Shown here: one piece after another, positions 45,411-53,824 of the stretch | How positions within the stretch are numbered: position 1 is the stretch's first letter | How the letters are laid out: each line of letters begins with the position of its first letter | Notes under the pieces: model-generated | Told to the model about the DNA's origin: nothing | Seen by the model: only the letters and a program-made list of their open reading frames with translations | Database searches by the model: none | Origin: Pseudomonadota bacterium | Lineage (GTDB): Bacteria; Pseudomonadota; Gammaproteobacteria; Burkholderiales; Burkholderiaceae_C | DNA length: 64,000 nucleotides | Direction: 5' to 3' | NCBI GenBank assembly: GCA_021819435.1 | Contig: JAKARB010000002.1 | Location: 310,001 to 374,000 of the forward strand | Position numbers and translations under genes: made by a program

Positions 45411-45980
45411 ATGACATCAACCTCGAATCGCAACGGATCTTTGTCAATTCGCGAATGGCTCCCGCTTGGGTGTGCCTTGGCTTTGATATTGGCTGCGTCG
45501 TACTCCTTCGCGCCCGGCATTTATGACCTGTGGGGCGACGATCGAAGCTCAGCCATTCGTACCTTGGAGCAAGATCTTCCTGCTCTGGCTGAAAAGGAAC
45601 TCCGCGCGCTGCGCGAAGAGGAGCTCACCAAGGAGCCATTGACGCCGTCTTTGGTTTATGAAGGCCTGAACTCCCAAGTGATCCTTGCAGGTGAGGTGCT
45701 CCATGACACGTATGGCATTGCGTCGAGAGAGAGCTTGACGTACGAGCTGCTGGCTCGCACGCCAACAGGGCGCTACTTCTCGGTCTCCTATCGCCTTCGG
45801 CTGGACAATGTGCGTGCTTGCCTAGCAGATCCCGAGAGCTGCCTTGGTTGGACATTCAGGCCCGTGGACAAGGAGATTGCCATGGAGATGGTCTTTCGAG
45901 ACAAGCTGTTCACTCCTGAGTTTTTCCGTTCAACTTTTGGTGTTGATCCACCGTCTGCGGCTGCGAGCATTCCCGCGTGA
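45411..45980 (+). CDS. Single-pass membrane protein, unknown function
   Basis: 189 residues with one N-terminal membrane anchor (LPLGCALALILAASYSFA), then a charged helix and a C-terminal domain that would be periplasmic (YELLARTPTGRYFSVSYRLR). I recognise no family. It follows dnaB by 21 bases and probably shares its transcript. Confidence 0.6.
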   Translation: MTSTSNRNGSLSIREWLPLGCALALILAASYSFAPGIYDLWGDDRSSAIRTLEQDLPALAEKELRALREEELTKEPLTPSLVYEGLNSQVILAGEVLHDTYGIASRESLTYELLARTPTGRYFSVSYRLRLDNVRACLADPESCLGWTFRPVDKEIAMEMVFRDKLFTPEFFRSTFGVDPPSAAASIPA

Positions 45981-46061
45981 AGCGGAACGCATGGTCTTCC
46001 CTGACCGGATGTCTTTCGGTAAACTTGAATCGAATCCCTCGGCTGAGGTCAATCAGCCCGT

Positions 46062-46210
46062 TTGCTGCACGTTACGCAGCGCCATGCACATGGTTTGGCT
46101 TCTGAAAAACCATGGATATCGCTTGCGGTATTTGAAGTTTCATCAACCCCCTGGGGCTCGTCACGCCCCTCAGGGGGTCACGTGCGGGCTCCGTTTTTAT
46201 TGGAGATCCC
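46062..46210 (+). promoter_or_regulatory. Structured RNA leader, copy D (complete)
   Basis: Successive hairpins: GCTGC-ACGTTAC-GCAGC (46064-46080); CATGGTTT / AAACCATG around GGCTTCTGAA (46089-46114); ATATCGC/GCGGTAT; then GAAGTTTCAT and CAACCCC; a GC hairpin (46146-46178); and finally GGGCTCC paired with GGAG..CCC (46186-46210), which covers the ribosome binding site just before ATG 46211. It shares every element in order with leaders A and B. Confidence 0.75.
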
Positions 46211-46492
46211 ATGTCTATCATCCTGATCAAATACCTTGTGCAGTTGGCAAGGCAGGTCATACGAAGGTACTATCTGTTCATGGATAAGATCATTCGCCAA
46301 GGCGACAAAGAGGTTCGTGTGTTCCGCACGCCAGATGGTGTGACCGGTATCGTGGATACTTCTGTGCCCATGAGCGCGCTCGACGGCCTGGCTGCCAAGC
46401 TCGAAGAACGTCTGGCAGCCCGCGCTCGTACCGCGAAGATCGCACTCACGCCTTTCGGTGGTGCGAAGCCTATCGCAGGCTCCAGTAGCTAA
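46211..46492 (+). CDS. Small protein of unknown function behind a structured leader
   Basis: 93 residues. ATG 46211 is chosen because the preceding TTGGAGATCC is identical to the start region of the gene at 57325. A later ATG at 46280 would give 70 residues. The N-terminus is hydrophobic and basic, and the rest has a short beta-strand pattern (KEVRVFRTPDGVTGIVDTS) with a final helix. No family recognised. The next gene starts 9 bases after its stop. Confidence 0.6.
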   Translation: MSIILIKYLVQLARQVIRRYYLFMDKIIRQGDKEVRVFRTPDGVTGIVDTSVPMSALDGLAAKLEERLAARARTAKIALTPFGGAKPIAGSSS

Positions 46493-46501
46493 GGTCCTGC
46501 G

Positions 46502-46990
46502 ATGGCCGCCACGAACTTTGTTCGTGGGTCGGTTCTCAAGTGTTCGTTTCCCTACGTCGATCGCCCTAGCAGGCCGGGTCCTCACCCGCATTACTGCTTG
46601 TTCGTGGATTCACTCGAGATCCGCGACAGGATTTACTACGCAGTCTGCTACGGCACGTCCCGTCTCGATGAGCCTCTCCTCGAGAACCACAACGGGGCTA
46701 TTTTCAGCGTCGACAGCTCCCTCATCAAAGGCTCGCCCATGTCCATGCGTGTGACGCACTTCGTGTGCTCGCATGTGGCGGTCATTCCTGATCGATGGGT
46801 GTACCGAAACTTCCAAGCTCGCCTTGATTTCATCCGCCCGGAAGGACGGAAGGGAGATCGTCTGCGCGAGCGCATGTACGACCAGTTCGTGCTGCTGGAG
46901 CCGTTGATGGAGTACGAGGCGCTGATCGCCGTGAACTACGTTCGGAAAACGGGCCGACCAGGCTTGCCTGGCGAGACCACCCTGCGGTAA
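46502..46990 (+). CDS. Unknown protein with weak PemK/MazF-like N-terminus
   Basis: 162 residues. The N-terminal FVRGSVLKCSFPYVDRPSRP, followed by YCLFVDSLE and YYAVCYGTSR, resembles the first strands of PemK/MazF toxins (RGDIVWVDF, then RP..VL). The basic C-terminal half does not match a 110-residue MazF. No obvious antitoxin is adjacent, though the 93-residue gene just upstream could be tested. I give this as a resemblance only. Confidence 0.5.
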   Translation: MAATNFVRGSVLKCSFPYVDRPSRPGPHPHYCLFVDSLEIRDRIYYAVCYGTSRLDEPLLENHNGAIFSVDSSLIKGSPMSMRVTHFVCSHVAVIPDRWVYRNFQARLDFIRPEGRKGDRLRERMYDQFVLLEPLMEYEALIAVNYVRKTGRPGLPGETTLR

Positions 46991-47075
46991 GTCCAACCGC
47001 ATCCTTAAAACCCAAGGTCGTTGCGACCGGAGCCTCTGGCCCGTCGCACGGCCTTTTTTCATTTCTGAGGCCAAT

Positions 47076-47525
47076 ATGCAAGATACCGTTGAACAAGGCC
47101 AGCCCATGGCCACACTGAACCCAGAAGCGTGGCATGCCACGCACGTCCCTGAGGAGCGTCGACTTGCCATGCTCCCCAAGCTGTTTGGTGAGCGTCTCAT
47201 GATCAGAGGAGAGCACGCCGTCTACAACTTCATGAGCGCGATGTGTAGCGCCTACGGCGGCGGCTTCTGGGACTACTACGAGCTGGCCAATGGGGCCGTT
47301 TACATGGTGCCAACAGGTGCCGAGAACTTTGAACTGAAGTGGCACGGCAACGGGTACGAGGGGCGCGTCAGCGCTCATGCAGCCGGAATCATCGTGACGC
47401 TATGTGCATTGAGCGAGATGAGCTTCCACGATCGAACGGATACCTGCGCGGAGAACTATCACAAGTTGCGTGAGGTACTCGTCGTACACCCGGAAGGCTC
47501 CCAAATTTACCTGGCCACCGATTAA
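47076..47525 (+). CDS. KlcA/ArdB family antirestriction protein
   Basis: 149 residues matching KlcA/ArdB: RRLAMLPKLFGERLMIRGE, YGGGFWDYYELANGAVYM, WHGNGYEGRVSAHAAGIIV and a final EGSQIYLATD. These proteins block type I restriction without being DNA mimics, protecting incoming mobile DNA. The 85-base upstream gap has CGTTGCG hairpin features and a T run, similar to the 3' part of the leader family. Confidence 0.93.
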   Translation: MQDTVEQGQPMATLNPEAWHATHVPEERRLAMLPKLFGERLMIRGEHAVYNFMSAMCSAYGGGFWDYYELANGAVYMVPTGAENFELKWHGNGYEGRVSAHAAGIIVTLCALSEMSFHDRTDTCAENYHKLREVLVVHPEGSQIYLATD

Positions 47526-47651
47526 AGCTAGGCGTTCTCGGGCAGAGGCCCGGGCCGCTATCTCGCACCGCGGCCCATCGTGGCTGCGTCAACTTCAGGC
47601 GTCCTCACTGGCCAATGCCAGAGGGGGCGCCTCTTTCATGAGGAACTCAAC

Positions 47652-47867
47652 ATGACCAACCGTCGAGACGTTCGCGTGGGTGATTCAACCAGGTCGACAT
47701 CGATACCCGAGCAAGCCGAGGTTCCGGCGCATCTGCAAGATGTCGTCAACGACATGGAGCTGCAGAGGCAGCAAGGCACGCTGTCGGATGACGATTTTCA
47801 GCGGCGGCTTAGCCGAATTTTGGAGCGCGACCGGCGCGCCGCCAATCGTCAAGGAGCGCAGCCATGA
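47652..47867 (+). CDS. Small charged protein coupled to the cytosine methyltransferase
   Basis: 71 residues: a disordered start, then a helix HLQDVVNDMELQRQQGTLSD followed by DDFQRRLSRILERDRR, a short helical-hairpin oligomerisation pattern. The stop overlaps the methyltransferase start (ATGATG/TGA), so translation is coupled. No family recognised. Confidence 0.6.
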   Translation: MTNRRDVRVGDSTRSTSIPEQAEVPAHLQDVVNDMELQRQQGTLSDDDFQRRLSRILERDRRAANRQGAQP

Positions 47868-49321
47868 TGCTTCACTATCTGGTCCGATCTGTGGGGCTGA
47901 ATCGCGGTGCTCCACGGATTTTCCTCGACGGTCCGCTGCTGCGCGCCACAGGGTTCCGACCCGGCTCAAGATTCGATCTTCAGCTCGACGTGCAGCGTTG
48001 CTGCATCGAGCTCGTGCTGGCTTCTGGCGGTGAGCGCAAGACCAGTTCTCGCAAGAGAGCGGACGCCGAGGAATCGGTCATAGACATCAATGGCAGAGAG
48101 GTGCTGCGCTCGTTCCCGGCCGGCATGGCCGTGCGGATCGAGCTCTATGCGGATCGTGTGCTGATCAGCCCGCTTGCCAGCGAGTTGGCCAGGATCGCCC
48201 GCCTGCGGCGCTTGCTGACGTGTGAGGCCCAGGGCTGGATAAGCTCTGCCAGCCTTGCTCATGGGATCGGTGTCATGGCCAAAGCGGCTCACCTTGGCTT
48301 TGCTCGGAAAGGTATGGCGCTCAGGCTTGTGGCCGCCGTCGAGCTCGACGCGCGCTGGATTGACCAAGCGTGCGAAAGGAATGACGCCTGGTCACAGGAA
48401 ACGATGGGCATTGCGGCCCCCTTGCAGGAGGTTGTGCAGGATGGGGCATTGCTTAGGCGTATCGGCTTGGTCGACCTGGTCGAAGCTGGCTTGCCATGTT
48501 CCGGTGCAAGCCGGGCCGGAAAGGCAAAGCGTCGACTTGGGTGCATGGAAGATCATCCCGAGGTGGGGCACCTGGTGGCGCCTGCAATTGGGGTGGTACA
48601 AAGCTGCCAGCCGATTGCATTCATGCTGGAGAACGTCACGAGCTACGCCAACGAAGCGAGCGCTGCCATCCTGAGGTTAATGTTGAGAGACATGGCTTAC
48701 GACGTCCACGAAGTCGTGCTCGAGGCCACGGCCTTTGGCGCGATGGAAGGACGGACAAGGTGGTTCTTGGTCGCAGTTACATGCGGCATCGAGTTGGATG
48801 TGCAACATGCCTTGGAGCTTCATCTGCAGCGGTTCCGTCCGCCGGCGCGCTACGTGGGGGAGCTGTTGGATCCTGTGCCGCTGGACGACCCGAGCTGGCG
48901 ATCATTCGCCTACATCGGTGAGAAGGCTGATCGTGATGCCCTGGTTGGGAATGGCTTCAGCCCTCAGGTCGTTGAAGCTCACTCCATAGAGGTTCCTACG
49001 CTTCGGAAAGGCTACCAGAAGGCGGGATCGACAGATCCGCTCCTGCAGCACCCATCCAAACCAGAACTGCGACGCCAATTCACTGTGGCAGAGCATGCGA
49101 GGTTCAAGGGTGTGCCAGAGCACCTGGTTGATGGGCTTTCGTTCACGGCGGGCCATCAGGCGCTGGGACAGTCCATTGCGGTTGAGCCAGTAGCCTGGCT
49201 CTTCGAGGTTCTCGCCGGTGCGCTGAAAGACTGGGCCAAGGACGCTCGTTCAAATGCGCGTCATGCGTTTGATCTCAGACCAAGGGTCAACCGATCACCA
49301 GCAAGGGCTGTGACGGGATGA
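47864..49321 (+). CDS. DNA (cytosine-5) methyltransferase, ICE type
   Basis: 485 residues. The N-terminal ~110 residues form a beta domain resembling SymE/AbrB folds (RIFLDGPLLRATGFRPGSRF). C5-methyltransferase motifs follow: the PC dipeptide in GLPCSGAS (Cys212), ENV at 256-258, EGRTRWFLVAV as motif VIII, and HQALGQSIAVEPV as motif X. No restriction enzyme is adjacent, so it is an orphan. With KlcA next to it, protection against host restriction is the likely role. Confidence 0.88.
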   Translation: MMLHYLVRSVGLNRGAPRIFLDGPLLRATGFRPGSRFDLQLDVQRCCIELVLASGGERKTSSRKRADAEESVIDINGREVLRSFPAGMAVRIELYADRVLISPLASELARIARLRRLLTCEAQGWISSASLAHGIGVMAKAAHLGFARKGMALRLVAAVELDARWIDQACERNDAWSQETMGIAAPLQEVVQDGALLRRIGLVDLVEAGLPCSGASRAGKAKRRLGCMEDHPEVGHLVAPAIGVVQSCQPIAFMLENVTSYANEASAAILRLMLRDMAYDVHEVVLEATAFGAMEGRTRWFLVAVTCGIELDVQHALELHLQRFRPPARYVGELLDPVPLDDPSWRSFAYIGEKADRDALVGNGFSPQVVEAHSIEVPTLRKGYQKAGSTDPLLQHPSKPELRRQFTVAEHARFKGVPEHLVDGLSFTAGHQALGQSIAVEPVAWLFEVLAGALKDWAKDARSNARHAFDLRPRVNRSPARAVTG

Positions 49322-49330
49322 CTTGAAACG

Positions 49331-49357
49331 AAAAGGCCGGACACTGTCCGGCCTTTT
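49331..49357 (+). terminator. Intrinsic terminator after the cytosine methyltransferase
   Basis: AAAAGGCCGGACA paired with TGTCCGGCCTTTTT, with a tight loop. Symmetric A and T runs make it usable on both strands; the next gene is convergent. Confidence 0.9.
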
Positions 49358-49362
49358 TCCAT

Positions 49363-49575
49363 TTAGTCTTGCGCAGCGCCATGTTCGTTAGCCGCGTCGA
49401 GTCCCGTCGCACCGCAGGGCTGGCAATCAACGCGACCAGCGAGGCCTGGCCAGCCGCCAGTACCACCGCACATTGGGCAAGCGCCCTCGTCATCGAGCTG
49501 AAGACCAGCAGCTAGAACTTGAGGCGTAGCACAAGGGGGGCTGGCCGGGAAAACTGGTGTCGTCATAGTGATCAT
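49363..49575 (-). CDS. Small zinc-ribbon protein
   Basis: 70 residues with two Cys pairs, CPMCGGTGG and CQPCGATG, in the DnaJ-type CxxCxGxG spacing, which would bind one zinc. The first half is Pro/Ala-rich. Start at 49575 or 49566. No strong ribosome binding site is visible. Small proteins of this kind are common in ICE accessory regions; the function is unknown. Confidence 0.55.
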   Translation of the reverse strand: MITMTTPVFPASPPCATPQVLAAGLQLDDEGACPMCGGTGGWPGLAGRVDCQPCGATGLDAANEHGAAQD

Positions 49576-49618
49576 TTCGACGTTGCTTCACACGTCATCT
49601 GCTGTATGTCTGGCGGGG

Positions 49619-49927
49619 TCAAGAAAGGCCGGAGGCCGTCAAGAGGGTGCGCCCCATATGCACAGCCAAGCCGAGCGGTAGGCCCATCAGCCATACGCAT
49701 GCGTAGGCCGGCACCATGGTGTCAATGCTCCCCTGATCCCGCTTGCTCACAAACGCCCAATAGCCCAAGAAAACTGGTAGCAAGAGGGAGGTCAGGGCCC
49801 GGATGGTATCTCCGTGAAAGGCGTTGATGACGCCCATGGCGGCCGTCGCGGCGCAGGCCGAGCCGATCAACGTCAGAACCATGCCCATGAGCATCATTTC
49901 TTTGCGTGCCTTGGCAACCGTGTTCAT
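49619..49927 (-). CDS. Small membrane protein, three helices
   Basis: 102 residues from ATG 49927, preceded by AAGGAG. Three hydrophobic helices (MLMGMVLTLIGSACAATAAM, LTSLLLPVFLGYWAFV, PAYACVWLMGLPLGLAV). No family recognised. The promoter region is shared with the divergent gene at 50041. Confidence 0.65.
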   Translation of the reverse strand: MNTVAKARKEMMLMGMVLTLIGSACAATAAMGVINAFHGDTIRALTSLLLPVFLGYWAFVSKRDQGSIDTMVPAYACVWLMGLPLGLAVHMGRTLLTASGLS

Positions 49928-50000
49928 CGTCTGCTCCTTGAGAATTGATGTGAGCAGCATTTTGCGGCAGTTCTAGATCCGCGGGCACCCTCCGGTATAG

Positions 50001-50019
50001 AATTTAATCGTACTAAATT
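50001..50019. promoter_or_regulatory. AT-rich inverted repeat in a divergent promoter
   Basis: AATTTA / TAAATT separated by seven bases, in the 113-base gap between divergent genes. It is a candidate operator, perhaps for the basic protein encoded at 50041. Confidence 0.45.
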
Positions 50020-50040
50020 GTTTTCCATGAATTAGGCCGT

Positions 50041-50310
50041 ATGACGCACAAAGACCTGCCCGCCAAGGAGCCTGCCGCGCGAAAGTCTGCGGCGCGGAAA
50101 GCCGTGGCCAACGAGGCGGAGAAGCCGAGCGGCGGGGAAACTCGCGGACGACGACGAAAAGGCGGGGCGGCATTTGCAAAGCGCACGTCCGTTACCCTTG
50201 TGCAGGAGACCTACGACTTCCTGGTCAAGGAAGGCGATGGCGTTGCCAGCGAAGGTATTGAGCGAGTTGTTGCTGCGGTTCAAGCCTCAAGGCAACGAAG
50301 GCGAGCTTAG
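50041..50310 (+). CDS. Small basic protein, possible DNA-binding
   Basis: 89 residues. The first half is Lys/Ala/Arg-rich. The second half (RTSVTLVQETYDFLVKEGDG, then IERVVAAVQ) has a strand-helix-helix pattern that recalls ribbon-helix-helix proteins. A regulator or nucleoid-like role is possible. The AT-rich inverted repeat lies just upstream. Confidence 0.55.
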   Translation: MTHKDLPAKEPAARKSAARKAVANEAEKPSGGETRGRRRKGGAAFAKRTSVTLVQETYDFLVKEGDGVASEGIERVVAAVQASRQRRRA

Positions 50311-50429
50311 GCCGCAGCGAGCACGCGAAACGAGCGTGATTCGCATGCCGGCCGATGAGGTTGAAAAGGCGTTGCCGAGTGGCACAGGCAGGATCGCGAC
50401 TGCCTGAACAGAACGGCGAGAGGATCGAG

Positions 50430-50666
50430 ATGGCTGTGATCGTCAAGAAAGCTGAGAAAGTTGCTGCGGTGGTGAGTAGCCTTCCCGTTGGGTTCAGCTT
50501 CGAGGCCTTCCTCGAAGCATTTCAAGCCGCGTATCCAAAGGAATGGGCAAACGTCGTGCGTGAGTACCAGAAGCACGAGCGCAAGACAAAGCCGGGCAAG
50601 GCTCATCCAATGCCTGAGCCGGTCCAGTACATGCGCAATGCACTTAATGTCCATCTGCGTGGATGA
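50430..50666 (+). CDS. Small unknown protein
   Basis: 78 residues from ATG 50430: a Lys/Val/Ala start, FSFEAFLEAFQAAYPKEWAN and a basic stretch KHERKTKPGKAHPMPEP. Helical, probably nucleic-acid associated. The open frame upstream of the ATG lies in the preceding intergenic part. No family recognised. Confidence 0.5.
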   Translation: MAVIVKKAEKVAAVVSSLPVGFSFEAFLEAFQAAYPKEWANVVREYQKHERKTKPGKAHPMPEPVQYMRNALNVHLRG

Positions 50667-50731
50667 CCACGGCGCAACGCGCAGCCTAAGCCGCCTGACC
50701 TGCGCAGCCACCTGACCCAAGGAAATGGAAC

Positions 50732-51121
50732 ATGAGTTGGAATCAGACACTGACAGACGTTAGAGATGCTTATCGCAACGCAAAGAATCCCAACGCAGCG
50801 ATCACGCAAGCGAACTACTTGGCCATGCTTGGCGCCTTCTCGGAGCTGGTCCCGTTGGCAACCATCAGCGATGCATATGACACCGACTTCCGGCGAAATC
50901 TTCCTGGGGGCGGGTTGTCTGGGTTTGACGTTGTCCCATTGGCCAAGCGCATTTCGGATGCCCAAATGTTCGCCATTGCCAACCCTGTGTATCCGGTGAC
51001 CGGTGAAGGCATTGCTGAGAACCTGTTGGCCATACTGCACCTGCTCCCGGCGGGGTCCGAGAATGCAACCTTGACTCGGCTTCAGGGGACGTTCCAAAGC
51101 ATCCTCGCGGGGAACCTATAA
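50732..51121 (+). CDS. Small unknown protein
   Basis: 129 residues, with AAGGAAATGG before the ATG. Mostly helical, with a Gly/Pro loop (RRNLPGGGLSGFDVVPLA). No signal, membrane segment or known motif. Last plus-strand gene of this cluster, facing the helicase operon. Confidence 0.5.
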   Translation: MSWNQTLTDVRDAYRNAKNPNAAITQANYLAMLGAFSELVPLATISDAYDTDFRRNLPGGGLSGFDVVPLAKRISDAQMFAIANPVYPVTGEGIAENLLAILHLLPAGSENATLTRLQGTFQSILAGNL

Positions 51122-51160
51122 GCGCCCTCGCTCTCATTGAGATCGGAGCGTTGTATGAAG

Positions 51161-51191
51161 AAAAAGGGCCAACCTTGCGGTTGGCCCATTT
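51161..51191. terminator. Bidirectional terminator between convergent genes
   Basis: GGGCCAACC-TTGC-GGTTGGCCC with AAAAA before and ATTT after. It lies between the plus-strand gene ending at 51121 and the minus-strand helicase ending at 51193. Confidence 0.85.
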
Positions 51192-51192
51192 G

Positions 51193-53490
51193 TTATGCGG
51201 CCAGTAGCTGGCGCGCAAGTTCTACCTCGATGCTGTCACCTCCCTCATTGAGGACGTCTAGCCCCGTTTCGGGCATCTCGCCCGACGTGGACTGAGAAAC
51301 GGCGATCTTGGTGGCCATGAGCTGCAGACAGCTGATCTGTGCTGTGCCCAGGAATCCAAGAAAGTACACCTCCACATCACAGCGTTGGCCGATGCGCCAT
51401 GAGCGCCTGGCGGCCTGCTGCAGTGTGTAGACGTTGTAGCCGGATTGAAGGAACACGATGGTTGGGAACTCCATCAGATCCAGGCCGGTTTTCACGAGCT
51501 CGGGGTTGGTGATGATCACCTCGACGCCCTGGTCAACCTTCTCAAGAATCCAGTCTTCGCGCTCTGCCGCATCGACGGCAGCGCGAAGAACGGCGACTTT
51601 GAAGCCCTGGAGCTCGAAGAGGCCTTTGAGGCGAGAGGTGGTATCCCGGACTCCGGTGTAGGTGGTGTAGACCAGCACTCTGCGTCCGCGTGCCTTGGCC
51701 TCCTTGCAGAGGCTGATCAGCCGCTCCTCCTTTGGACTGAGTTCATGCTCATCAAAGATCCTCGGTGCGCTGGCCAGCAGCGCCCTGGTGCGTGGGTGAT
51801 AGACCAACTCCGACCGGAACGCGCAGTCTGGCCAGGCCAGCAACACATTCAGAACCACGCCCATCAGCGTTTTGTCACCGCAACGCATGGCCTGGGCAAG
51901 CTCCTCCTGCAGACGCCCCGCCAGATGAGCGTAAGCGGCAGCCTGGTCGTCCGTCATGGTGATGGGAACCATCTCCTCCTTGTAGGGGGGCAGGATGTTT
52001 CCACCGATGTCCTTGAGCCGCAAGAATGCGGTCAGCGGAAGCACGTAGCGCATGATGCCTACCGGACTGAATCCAGGCGCCTTGGCCACCCGGTGGGTGG
52101 TCTTGGTCTTGCCCTTCGCAGTCCTGTGGGCGCGCTGCCCATCGACGCCGGCGGACTCCTTGTAGATGTCCTTGAGCACGCCGTGTTCTCGCATGTAGGC
52201 CATGCTGGCGGAGGTGAGCGATCCGTCTCGGGCGGTGAACCCGTCGTCGATCATCAGTTGAGGGTTCAAGCGCCAGAGCAGATAGAAGAGGTCATCGGCG
52301 TAGCCGCCCATCAGCGTGCCGGTCAGCAAGACCGCCTTGCGGCACTGACTGGCGATCACGCCGAAGGCTTGCCCTTGGGCAGAACCTTCGTTCTTGAACT
52401 CGTGCCCCTCGTCGGCGATGACCGTCTCGAAGAACCCTTTCGGAAGGTAACGCTTGACGAACTCGCTGGGCTGATAGCCGCCGGTGCCGAAGCTGAACTC
52501 CTTGTTGGCCATGGCGCGCTCCATCCGTCTGGCTTGCCGGTCTGTGAAGACCAGGTCACCGTCCTCGTCCATCAAATTGATGAACTCGTGGACGTTGTCC
52601 TCAAGCATGCTGCCGATGCGATCGGAGCCGAAGATCTTGAGTAGCTTGGCCGCTGTCTTGTCGCCGATCGTGGGGATCTGCTTCAAGGCTTCGGTCATCA
52701 CCTCCTCCTTGGACCTGGTCGGGCCATTGCGATAGAGGGTCCACAAGGCTTCTCCGCAGGCCTTGCAGGCCGTTTGGTGGACGTTGAGTACCTCCATCGC
52801 TTCCACGGGACTCAGAGGCCTTGGCAGGCCCTCTGGGTCGTCGCCGTGGATCGGTTGGCCGCATCGAGGGCAGGCTGCAACCCGCTGTGCGGAGAAATCA
52901 CCGGCCTCGGTGCGCTCGCACACGGTGCGGAGGGTGAAGCTGGGCTTCCAATTGAAGCCCATGCGCATGCGGACACGCCCCATGATGAAGAAGGTTGGAA
53001 CGGTCGGCCGCTCCTGCATGGCGCGCAGCAACAGCAGCTTGCGGAGGGTGTCGGGCCCGTTCAGGATCCAAACCGCCGCGCCCGGAACCGTCTGCTTGAT
53101 TTCCCGGCGCCACTTGTAGACGAGGTGGGGCGGGCAAACCACCAGGTTGCGGTTGAGGCCTGCTGTGCTGAGCACGGCCGCCAATGCGATGGCCATGATC
53201 GTCTTGCCAGTGCCCATCTCGCCATTGATGACGCAGGCGCGTTCTCCGACGTCGACGAGCAACCTGGCGCAGGCCTGCACGACGTGCTGCTGCTCGACGA
53301 ACGGGGTTCGCAGCAGCTGCTCCATCACGAGGGCGCGATCGGGGTGGGGGTCCTTGTTGTAGACCGGAGCGTTCTGGGCTTGCACGGCCTGCAGCAGGCC
53401 GGGGCCGAACGAGGCGATGAAGTCCGGCAGGCTCAGGGTGAGCTCCGGCTGGGTGTCGGTGATTTCTGCCTGAATGGCTTCTGTTTCCAT
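51193..53490 (-). CDS. SNF2-like helicase with zinc-finger and HhH insertion
   Basis: 765 residues. Walker A GEMGTGKT is at 90-97, and motif II reads DEGH (360-363) in place of DEAH. Between them lies an insertion with two Cys pairs (CPRCGQP, CKACGEA) and a helix-hairpin-helix segment (LKQIPTIGDKTAAKLLKIFG). Helicase C motifs are ITNPELVKTGLDL and QAARRSWRIGQ. It is unlike the 39902 helicase. It ends a minus-strand operon with an NPPY methyltransferase, so joint action in DNA modification or defence is possible. Confidence 0.85.
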   Translation of the reverse strand: METEAIQAEITDTQPELTLSLPDFIASFGPGLLQAVQAQNAPVYNKDPHPDRALVMEQLLRTPFVEQQHVVQACARLLVDVGERACVINGEMGTGKTIMAIALAAVLSTAGLNRNLVVCPPHLVYKWRREIKQTVPGAAVWILNGPDTLRKLLLLRAMQERPTVPTFFIMGRVRMRMGFNWKPSFTLRTVCERTEAGDFSAQRVAACPRCGQPIHGDDPEGLPRPLSPVEAMEVLNVHQTACKACGEALWTLYRNGPTRSKEEVMTEALKQIPTIGDKTAAKLLKIFGSDRIGSMLEDNVHEFINLMDEDGDLVFTDRQARRMERAMANKEFSFGTGGYQPSEFVKRYLPKGFFETVIADEGHEFKNEGSAQGQAFGVIASQCRKAVLLTGTLMGGYADDLFYLLWRLNPQLMIDDGFTARDGSLTSASMAYMREHGVLKDIYKESAGVDGQRAHRTAKGKTKTTHRVAKAPGFSPVGIMRYVLPLTAFLRLKDIGGNILPPYKEEMVPITMTDDQAAAYAHLAGRLQEELAQAMRCGDKTLMGVVLNVLLAWPDCAFRSELVYHPRTRALLASAPRIFDEHELSPKEERLISLCKEAKARGRRVLVYTTYTGVRDTTSRLKGLFELQGFKVAVLRAAVDAAEREDWILEKVDQGVEVIITNPELVKTGLDLMEFPTIVFLQSGYNVYTLQQAARRSWRIGQRCDVEVYFLGFLGTAQISCLQLMATKIAVSQSTSGEMPETGLDVLNEGGDSIEVELARQLLAA

Positions 53491-53557
53491 GGTGACTCCA
53501 AGAAAATGGGGCCACCGCCCCCAGGGGCGTGGCCCCATGGGGTGAAATTGAAAAGGA
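53491..53557 (-). promoter_or_regulatory. RBS hairpin leader, copy E (3' half only)
   Basis: On the minus strand: TTTCACCCC, a strong hairpin (ATGGGGCCAC / GTGGCCCCAT), then GGTGGC paired with GTCACC (53491-53516) enclosing TTGGAG, directly before the helicase ATG. Confidence 0.65.
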
Positions 53558-53800
53558 TCAGGTTTTCTTGATCCAGGCGCTCATGCTCGGATCGCGTTCT
53601 GGGTAATAGCGTCTGGCGACGATCTTCTTGCCACCCTTGAGCGACAAGACTCGGCGCCAGTATTTGCCACAGGCCAATGCACGCTGTTCATTGACGGCAC
53701 GCACGTAGACTGGGCTGCCGCAAGCCTTGCCCTTCTTGTCGACAGGGTAGACCTCCCATTGCAGCTGAGGTGGTGGTTCCCACCAAGGTTGATCTGCCAT
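53558..53800 (-). CDS. Small basic protein, unknown
   Basis: 80 residues from ATG 53800, with AGGAGG upstream. Trp-rich start (QPWWEPPPQLQWEVYPV) and a basic end (GKKIVARRYYPERD). It looks like a single small beta domain. The frame open to 53821 lacks a better start. No family recognised. Confidence 0.6.
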   Translation of the reverse strand: MADQPWWEPPPQLQWEVYPVDKKGKACGSPVYVRAVNEQRALACGKYWRRVLSLKGGKKIVARRYYPERDPSMSAWIKKT

Positions 53801-53824
53801 CGGCCATCCTCCTAATGTCAAGAA

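Noticed and set aside
47543..47560. GGCCCGGGCC near 47.55 kb as another copy of the GC palindrome
   Set aside because: Only the inner core matches; the GGTGG/CCACC ends are missing, so it is likely chance in GC-rich DNA.
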